From an uncultured Bacilli bacterium (GTDB lineage Bacteria > Bacillota_I > Bacilli_A > RF39 > UBA660), in contig CAKPTA010000007.1 in the NCBI GenBank assembly GCA_934190785.1, positions 1 to 46,184 on the forward strand: a DNA stretch of 46,184 bases, in the 5' to 3' direction. The position numbers were made by a program, and so were the translations under genes. The notes below the pieces were generated by a model. That model did not search any database and was not told the origin of the DNA. It saw only the letters and a list, made by a program, of their open reading frames with translations. Below are positions 40,341 to 46,184 of the stretch, piece after piece. Numbering within the stretch: position 1 is the first letter of the stretch; each line of letters starts with the position of its first letter.

Positions 40341-42503
40341 ATGGTGGAAAATGAAAAATATTATGGAATATTAATGAGAAGAATCAATATTGATTCTGGT
40401 ATTTATTTGTTTAAAACGGTTAATTTAATTGAGGGAAATATCTTAGAAAATAGTTTTGAACCACAAGAATTTGGAATAAGTGACTTAGAATTATCAGATG
40501 TTCCAATTCAAAAATTTTTTGTTGATAGTATTGGTAGTTCATATCCATTTGCGGAAGATGTTGATGCTATTGATGACATTGATAATGATCTTTTTGTATC
40601 TTTTGAGATAAGTGAATCTGATTTAAAAAATAAATATTCTGATATGAGTATTGAAGAAGCAAAAAGGCTTTATTATGATTATATTTGTAAATACTCATGT
40701 ATTGGATTTCTTGATTTTGCCAATGATACAATTCGATTAATATCTTTTGATTTTATAAAACTTGCAAATGAGGTTGAACATGGAAAAATTAATTTTAATA
40801 TTCCGTATGCTCCAAATTTAGAAGAAGGTACTGATAATGTTTTAGTTAACGATGAATTAGTTTCTAATTTAGATAGTAGTGAAGATGCTTTTGTTATTCC
40901 AACAAGTAAACTTGAAGAAATAATTAATTCTAAGACATATGATGAGATGAAAGAAAAATTAGAAGAAATATATCAAGTTATTGATTTAGCAAATAAAAAT
41001 TTTGATGATATAGTAAATAAAGCTTTTATAACACCTATAAATGGAAATGATATTATTAATGTTTCTCTTGCTTGCTATGAAGATATCATGGATTTAAATG
41101 AAATAGATACTATTAAAAGTAAAATTAATTTATTAGTAGAATTTTATATAAAATGTACAGTAGATCTTGATGATACTAAACGTTTTGGAAATGCAAGTGA
41201 TATTCAAGACTTTTTATATAAGTTAGTAGATCGCATTAATGAAGTTTTAACAATTAATGATGTTGATGCAATTAAGGCTATTTTGACAGAACTTAAGAAA
41301 CAAGAAAAAAATAATCTTATATCAGTTGCTAAGTTTGTTCAAAAACGTCTAGATAGTGAATGTAAAGCGTGTATGGAAGATGCTCTTAATCATGAGAAAA
41401 GTATACCTGAAAATAATGAAGCGATAGATTCTAAAAAAGAGAGTAGACTAACTATAGATATAAAAGAGATGAAAAAATTTATTGATGACATGGTAATTGG
41501 TCAAGAACAAGCTAAGAGGGATGTTATTGAAACAGTTGTTATGAATGAGTTATCTAAAAATAGTAATAATTCATGTCTTTTGGTTGGACCTACTGGAAGT
41601 GGTAAAACATTTATTTTAGAAGTTTTGAGCAAATATTTAAATAAACCAATGGAGATTATTGATACAACTCAGTTGACGATGCCAGGATATATTGGAAAAG
41701 ATATTGAGGACTTTTTAATTAGACTTTTAGATAAAACAAATGGTGATATTGAATCAGCGCAAAATGCAATCGTTGTTTTCGATGAAATTGATAAAAAAGG
41801 TAGTGAAAATAACAATGATGTTTCAGGAAAAGGTGTTTTAAATACTTTGCTTCCATTTATTCAAGGAACAACTTATGATATTAAGTATAAAAATAGAATA
41901 GTTCACTTTAATACATCTAATTTAACTGTTTTTGCAACAGGAGCATTTACGGATGTTGCTCGTGTGAAGAATGAAAAAAATTATGCTTCTGGTTCTATAG
42001 GTTTTAATAGTGTAAAAGAATCAAAAAGTGAAGATATAAAGTATGAACGATTATCTATTGAAGATTTATCTAAATATGGATATCTTCCAATAGAACTTTT
42101 AGGTAGATTTACATGTATAACACAGTTATCAGGACATACAATTGACAGTTTAAAAGAGATACTTACAAAATCAAAAAATAGTCCTCTTTTAATTGAAAAA
42201 GAAATTCTTAGTGATATTAATATAAATCTAAGTTGGAATGAAGAATTTTTAGATGCTTTAGCAAATAAAGCTTTGAGTCGTAAAACTGGTGCTAGAAGTT
42301 TAAAAGCTAGTCTTTATGAATGTATAAGAGATGCTAAATGGGAAGTATTATACAATAGGGATAAATATCGTGGTATATTTTTAACGGCTGAGGCTGTTTA
42401 CAATAATAATTGTATTTTAATTGATAATTATGGAAATTATATAAATTTAAATGATATAATTAAGAACGAAAAAGATGATAAAAAAGTTTTAGTAAAAAGA
42501 TAG
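40341..42503 (+). CDS. ClpX-like AAA+ unfoldase with a long unrecognised N-terminal region
   Basis: A 720-aa protein. The C-terminal ~330 residues are ClpX-like: IDDMVIGQEQAKRDV, Walker A GPTGSGKT (about residue 418), the pore loop GYIGKD, Walker B IVVFDEIDKK, an IGF loop (GSIGFNS) as used by ClpX to dock on ClpP, and sensor 2 KTGARSLKA. The N-terminal ~380 residues lack the ClpX zinc-binding Cys and match no family I know. They start with a mixed strand domain (KYYGILMRRINIDSGIYLFK) and continue into helical, acidic segments. The start at 40341 has AGGAGG; the ATG at 40311 lies in the terminator. It is the first gene of the T-box operon before hisS. It is probably an unfoldase for ClpP with its own adaptor domain (inference). 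Confidence 0.8.
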   Translation: MVENEKYYGILMRRINIDSGIYLFKTVNLIEGNILENSFEPQEFGISDLELSDVPIQKFFVDSIGSSYPFAEDVDAIDDIDNDLFVSFEISESDLKNKYSDMSIEEAKRLYYDYICKYSCIGFLDFANDTIRLISFDFIKLANEVEHGKINFNIPYAPNLEEGTDNVLVNDELVSNLDSSEDAFVIPTSKLEEIINSKTYDEMKEKLEEIYQVIDLANKNFDDIVNKAFITPINGNDIINVSLACYEDIMDLNEIDTIKSKINLLVEFYIKCTVDLDDTKRFGNASDIQDFLYKLVDRINEVLTINDVDAIKAILTELKKQEKNNLISVAKFVQKRLDSECKACMEDALNHEKSIPENNEAIDSKKESRLTIDIKEMKKFIDDMVIGQEQAKRDVIETVVMNELSKNSNNSCLLVGPTGSGKTFILEVLSKYLNKPMEIIDTTQLTMPGYIGKDIEDFLIRLLDKTNGDIESAQNAIVVFDEIDKKGSENNNDVSGKGVLNTLLPFIQGTTYDIKYKNRIVHFNTSNLTVFATGAFTDVARVKNEKNYASGSIGFNSVKESKSEDIKYERLSIEDLSKYGYLPIELLGRFTCITQLSGHTIDSLKEILTKSKNSPLLIEKEILSDININLSWNEEFLDALANKALSRKTGARSLKASLYECIRDAKWEVLYNRDKYRGIFLTAEAVYNNNCILIDNYGNYINLNDIIKNEKDDKKVLVKR

Positions 42504-42512
42504 GAGAATTTT

Positions 42513-43826
42513 ATGATACAAAAACCAAAAGGAACATATGACTTATATGGTAATGATGCAAGACGTGTAAAAGCACTTGAAAATTTGCTTGGAAGTTTAA
42601 TGGAAAAATATAATTATAATTATATTAAAACACCTTTATTTGAAGCAAGTGAATTATTTCATAGAGGTGTTGGTGAAACTAGTGATATTGTTTCAAAAGA
42701 AACTTATGATTTTATAGATAGAGGAAATAGAAATATGACTCTTCGTCCAGAAGGTACAGCTGGTGTTGTTCGTAGTTTCATTGAAAATAAGATGTATGCT
42801 TTAAATGAACAACCAGTTAAAACTTGGTATTTTGGACCTATGTATAGATATGAAAGACCACAGTCTGGTAGATTTCGTGAATTTTATCAATTTGGGGTTG
42901 AGGTATTTGGTTCAAATGATCCTATGGTGGATGCTGAAGTAATTAGTATACCAGTTAATTTTTATAAATTGCTTGGTTTAAAAGGAATTAAGGTTAATAT
43001 TAATACGCTTGGTGATTCTGAATCTAGATTAGCGTATAGACAGGCTCTTTTAGAGTACTTTAAACCTCATTTAGATGAATTATGTGAAGATTGTAAGACA
43101 AGATTTTCTAAAAATCCACTTCGTATTTTAGATTGTAAAGTTGATCATGATCTTCCTATTATGCAAAATGCACCTAAGATAACAGATTACTTAAATGAAA
43201 GTAGTAAAAAACATTTCGATGCTGTTTTAAAATATTTAGATGCACTTAATATTGATTATGTTGTAAATACAAATATTGTTCGTGGACTTGATTATTATAC
43301 ACATACAGTTTTTGAAGTAGAAGCATCTGTAGAAGGATTTGGAAGTCAAAATGTTTTATGCGCTGGGGGAAGATATGATCACTTAGTAGAAACTTTATCA
43401 GGACCAAATGTTCCAGGTGTTGGATTTGCTCTTGGGCTTGAGAGATTACTTGCAGCACTTCAATTTGAACATATTGATGTTGTTGATGATAATTTTGTAG
43501 ATATTTATGTTATTCCAGTTGGGGATTTAGCTAAAGCATATAGTATTGGTTTAACACAATCACTTCGTATGAGTGGGTTTATTGTAGAGGAAGACTATTT
43601 ATCTAGAAATATGAAAGGTAATTTTAAACAAGCTGATAGACTAAAAGCTAAATATGTAATAATTATTGGAGAAGATGAAATAAAAAATAACATTTTAACA
43701 GTAAAAAATAATCACACAAAAGAAGAATATAAAGTGGCAAGTTCTGATATTATAGATTTTTTAGATGAAAAATTAGAAGAAGGATGCCACTGTGAAGAAT
43801 GTGGGGATGAAAATGAAGAAGTTTAA
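42513..43826 (+). CDS. hisS: Histidine--tRNA ligase
   Basis: A 437-aa class II synthetase. Motif 1 region KPKGTYDLYGND, motif 2 YFGPMYRYERPQSGRFREFYQFGVE, the His-specific loop RGLDYYTHTVFEV, and motif 3 GVGFALGLERLLA. The C-terminal anticodon-binding domain starts near residue 328 (DIYVIPVGDLAKAY). The end is Cys/Glu-rich (CHCEECGDENEE), an unusual small tail that may only reflect the overlap with aspS. GGAGAA lies at the end of the ClpX-like gene. It overlaps aspS by 14 bp. Confidence 0.96.
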   Translation: MIQKPKGTYDLYGNDARRVKALENLLGSLMEKYNYNYIKTPLFEASELFHRGVGETSDIVSKETYDFIDRGNRNMTLRPEGTAGVVRSFIENKMYALNEQPVKTWYFGPMYRYERPQSGRFREFYQFGVEVFGSNDPMVDAEVISIPVNFYKLLGLKGIKVNINTLGDSESRLAYRQALLEYFKPHLDELCEDCKTRFSKNPLRILDCKVDHDLPIMQNAPKITDYLNESSKKHFDAVLKYLDALNIDYVVNTNIVRGLDYYTHTVFEVEASVEGFGSQNVLCAGGRYDHLVETLSGPNVPGVGFALGLERLLAALQFEHIDVVDDNFVDIYVIPVGDLAKAYSIGLTQSLRMSGFIVEEDYLSRNMKGNFKQADRLKAKYVIIIGEDEIKNNILTVKNNHTKEEYKVASSDIIDFLDEKLEEGCHCEECGDENEEV

Positions 43827-45549
43827 TAATAGTGATTTTAGTATAAAAAATGTTGGAGACGTTGTAACTTTAGATGGATGGGTTTCTAAAAAACGTGATT
43901 TAGGTGGATTAATTTTTATTGATTTGCGTGATAGAAGTGGTATTATTCAACTTATGATAAGACCAGATTCAGAATGTTATGATATAGCTAATTCATTAAA
44001 AAGTGAATATGTAATTGAAGCAGAAGGAAAAATTTTAGAACGTGAAAATAAAAATCCTAATTTAAAAACAGGAGAAGTAGAAGTTGAAGTAACAAACTTA
44101 AAAATTTTAAATGAAAGTGCTGATCTTCCATTTGATTTAAATAAGGGTAGTGCCCTTGAAGATACACGTCTTAAATATAGATATCTAGATATTAGACGTG
44201 ATGAAATTAAATCAAAATTAATTACACGTCATAAAATTATGATGGCTATTCGTAATTTTTTATCAAATGATGGATTTATTGAAGTAGAAACACCAGTTTT
44301 ATGTAAATCAACGCCAGAAGGAGCTAGAGATTATTTAGTCCCATCTCGTGTTAATCATGGTAAATTTTATGCTTTACCACAATCTCCACAATTGTTTAAA
44401 CAATTACTTATGATAGGTGGAATGGAAAAATATTTTCAAATTGCTAAATGTTTTCGTGATGAGGATTTACGTGCTGATAGACAACCTGAATTTACTCAAG
44501 TTGATATGGAAATGAGTTTTGTTGATGAAGATGATGTTATGTCATTTGCAGAAAAACTTGTTGCCCACATTTTCAAAGAAGTTGCGCATATTGATGTAGA
44601 ATTACCACTTATGCGTATGAAATATGATGATGCTATAAAATATTATGGTTCTGATAAACCTGATTTACGTTTTGATATGAAAATAAATGATATAACTGAT
44701 ATATTCAAAGATACTGATTTTACAGTATTTAGAAATGTTATCGATAATAATGGTGTTATTAATTGTTTAGTGGTTAAAAATGCTGCTAGCAACTATTCAA
44801 GAAAGGATATTGATAAGTTAACTGACTTTGTAAAAACATATAAAGTAAGTGGACTTGCATGGCTAAAATATGATGATGCTTTTACTGGAAGCATTGCAAA
44901 AATATTAACAGATAGTCAAAGTAAAGAACTAGTTAGTAAATTAGATATTAGTAATAATGATTTAATTTTGATCGTTGCTGATAAATATAACATAGTTAAA
45001 CAAAGTCTTGGAGCTCTTCGCTTAAAACTTGGTCATGATCTTGGATTAATTAATAATGATATTTACAAAATGTTATGGGTTGTTGATTTCCCTTCATTTG
45101 AATGGAGTGATGAAGAAAATAGATATATGGCATGTCATCATCCTTTTACAGCACCAAAAGATAGTGATATAGATAAATTATTAACAGATAAGGCCCATTG
45201 TTATTCTAAAGCATATGATATTGTTATTAATGGTTATGAAGCTGGTGGCGGTTCAATTCGTATTCATGATAGTAAAGTACAAGCAAAAATGTTTGAAGCA
45301 TTAGGATTTACATTAGAAGAGGCACAAAATAAATTTGGCTTTTTCCTTGAAGCCTTTAAATATGGATGCCCTCCACATGGTGGACTTGCTTTTGGACTAG
45401 ATCGTATGACAATGCTTCTTACTAAAACAGAAAATATAAGAGATGTTATAGCATTCCCTAAAACAGCAAGTGCAACAGACCTTATGAGTGAATGTCCAAA
45501 TGTAGTAGATATAAAGCAACTTGATGATTTAGGAATAAAAATTAAATGA
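43813..45549 (+). CDS. aspS: Aspartate--tRNA ligase
   Basis: A 578-aa bacterial-type AspRS. An N-terminal OB-fold anticodon domain (about 1-105, VTLDGWVSKKRDLGGLIFID) precedes the class II core with motif 2 FRDEDLRADRQPEFTQVDME. The GAD insertion domain (about 280-405) follows, and motif 3 is GGLAFGLDRM. The start at 43813 was chosen because GGGG lies six bases before it and MKKFNNSDFS aligns with the family start; ATG 43807 and GTG 43792 are further upstream in the hisS end. It is the last gene of the T-box operon. Confidence 0.96.
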   Translation: MKKFNNSDFSIKNVGDVVTLDGWVSKKRDLGGLIFIDLRDRSGIIQLMIRPDSECYDIANSLKSEYVIEAEGKILERENKNPNLKTGEVEVEVTNLKILNESADLPFDLNKGSALEDTRLKYRYLDIRRDEIKSKLITRHKIMMAIRNFLSNDGFIEVETPVLCKSTPEGARDYLVPSRVNHGKFYALPQSPQLFKQLLMIGGMEKYFQIAKCFRDEDLRADRQPEFTQVDMEMSFVDEDDVMSFAEKLVAHIFKEVAHIDVELPLMRMKYDDAIKYYGSDKPDLRFDMKINDITDIFKDTDFTVFRNVIDNNGVINCLVVKNAASNYSRKDIDKLTDFVKTYKVSGLAWLKYDDAFTGSIAKILTDSQSKELVSKLDISNNDLILIVADKYNIVKQSLGALRLKLGHDLGLINNDIYKMLWVVDFPSFEWSDEENRYMACHHPFTAPKDSDIDKLLTDKAHCYSKAYDIVINGYEAGGGSIRIHDSKVQAKMFEALGFTLEEAQNKFGFFLEAFKYGCPPHGGLAFGLDRMTMLLTKTENIRDVIAFPKTASATDLMSECPNVVDIKQLDDLGIKIK

Positions 45550-45567
45550 TTTATATAAGGGGGATTT

Positions 45568-46052
45568 ATGTTTAATAAAGGAGATATTGTTTATCATAAA
45601 CAAGTTATTTTTGGTAATAAAGTTTTAGATCAAAAGAAAAACGACCTTGTGTAGTTTTATTTGAATTAGAACATAATGGCAATAAATATGTTTGTACATG
45701 TCCATTTACAAGTCAAATACGTACATTTAATAAAAGACCTAATCGTTATAAACTTATATCAGAACCAGTATATTCTTATAAAAAGATTAGTTTTGCGCAT
45801 ATAGGTTCAACAAGATTATATTTAGTAAATGAAACATATAAAACAAATCATTCATTACCAATCGATGATGTAAATGAAATAATTTTTAAATTATTAACAT
45901 TAAATACCAAAAAAGATATTTTAAAAGAAATAAAAAAGTATCTTGAATATGATTTGTTATTTGAAAAAATAGAACAAAAAGAAAAGCGAAAGCTAGAAAA
46001 GGAAAAGAAGAGAGAAAAGAGAAGACAAGCAAAAATTTATCAAAAAAAATAA
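45568..46052 (+). pseudogene. PemK/MazF-like toxin gene with a frameshift
   Basis: AAGGGGGAT and an ATG at 45568 open MFNKGDIVYHKQVIFGNKVL, which stops at a TAG (45652) because of a frame change in the A-rich run at 45637-45641. One extra A would restore DQKKKRPCVVLFELEHNGNK. The other frame then runs to 46052 with CTCPFTSQIRTFNKRPNRY and ISFAHIGSTRLYLVNE, which fits the PemK-like endoribonuclease fold. It ends in a long Lys/Glu/Arg helix (about 45 residues) not typical of MazF. No antitoxin gene is visible. It could be decayed, phase-variable or a sequence error. Confidence 0.65.
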
Positions 46053-46184
46053 TTATATTTATCAGATGAATATTTGAGTAATTAAATTTGTTATGTTATT
46101 GATTATTTTTAGATAAATTTATTACACTTGTTATAGACAAACAGTCCAAATACACCACACGACCACTTGACAAGTGGGGGGGGG
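46053..46184 (+). promoter_or_regulatory. G-tract promoter module, third copy (cut by the window end)
   Basis: From 46131 the sequence repeats the module at 27109 with the same spacing: TTATAGAC, AGTCCAAA, then the palindrome CCACTTGACAAGTGG (46163-46177) with TTGACA at 46167-46172, and a G-run (46176-46184) that ends the window. Bases 46053-46130 are AT-rich and hold nothing recognised. The next gene, outside the window, should be another prepilin-like gene. Confidence 0.75.

Noticed and set aside
1..46184. The window might be a closed circle, because its two G-run ends would join into one promoter module.
   Set aside because: It carries many essential single-copy chromosomal genes and no replication gene. 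A shared repeat breaking the assembly explains the ends more simply.
1..46184. CRISPR arrays, insertion sequences or transposase genes.
   Set aside because: No regularly spaced repeats, Cas genes, transposase or integrase frames are visible on either strand.

Overview
The window is chromosomal DNA of an AT-rich, low-GC member of the Bacillota with a cell wall, most like the uncultured gut Bacilli near Erysipelotrichia and RF39. The reasons are the standard code with TGA used as a real stop, Bacilli-type gene sets (rnr-smpB-ssrA, pheST and hisS-aspS under T-boxes, ywiB-like gene-argS-rpoE, engB, der), a bifunctional penicillin-binding protein and several D-Ala-D-Ala carboxypeptidases. Most genes lie on the + strand. 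Leaders are short, with TATAAT (often an extended TGnTATAAT) 15-35 nt before the start codon and a GGTGAT or GGAGG ribosome site. The taxon is an inference from gene content.

Layout. 1-5.8 kb: a prepilin-like gene, a U32 peptidase-family RNA hydroxylation protein, a glycosyltransferase-like protein and RNase R. 5.8-7.4 kb: an intergenic region with DnaA boxes, then smpB and ssrA (trans-translation). 7.4-13.6 kb: an accessory region after ssrA with a HAD nucleotidase, a GH2 glycosidase, a decayed KilA-N gene, an ASCH fusion protein and repeated copies of the ssrA trailer and terminator. Two of these copies are the 3' ends of small homologous structured RNAs. 13.6-18.4 kb: T-box-pheST, a convergent diguanylate cyclase and tRNA-Thr(CGT). 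18.4-23 kb: a second accessory stretch with a decayed nucleoside hydrolase, another trailer repeat, an MFS transporter and gene fragments. 23-26.7 kb: esterase, engB, der.

26.7-28.5 kb: a possible structured RNA, then a second prepilin-like gene with a glycine-rich domain. Its promoter carries ten G between a TTGACA -35 and the -10. The window begins and ends inside G-runs of the same promoter module, so at least three module ends are visible. This is the most striking system here: a family of surface prepilin-like genes with what looks like a slippage-controlled promoter, a palindrome over the -35, and a leader hairpin plus T-tract that would block read-through from upstream.

28.5-46 kb: a class A PBP whose best start codon is ATC, a chimeric ORF (signal peptide plus half of an ABC ATPase), ywiB-like gene-argS-rpoE, three tandem VanY-type carboxypeptidase paralogues, DacF-type PBP and L-lactate dehydrogenase. 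Then comes a T-box operon encoding a ClpX-like AAA+ protein with an unrecognised long N-terminus, HisRS and AspRS. Its specifier reads GACAT, which contains Asp GAC and His CAT overlapping. A frameshifted PemK/MazF-like gene closes the window. Together the genes cover translation and its quality control, envelope building and trimming, and surface variation.
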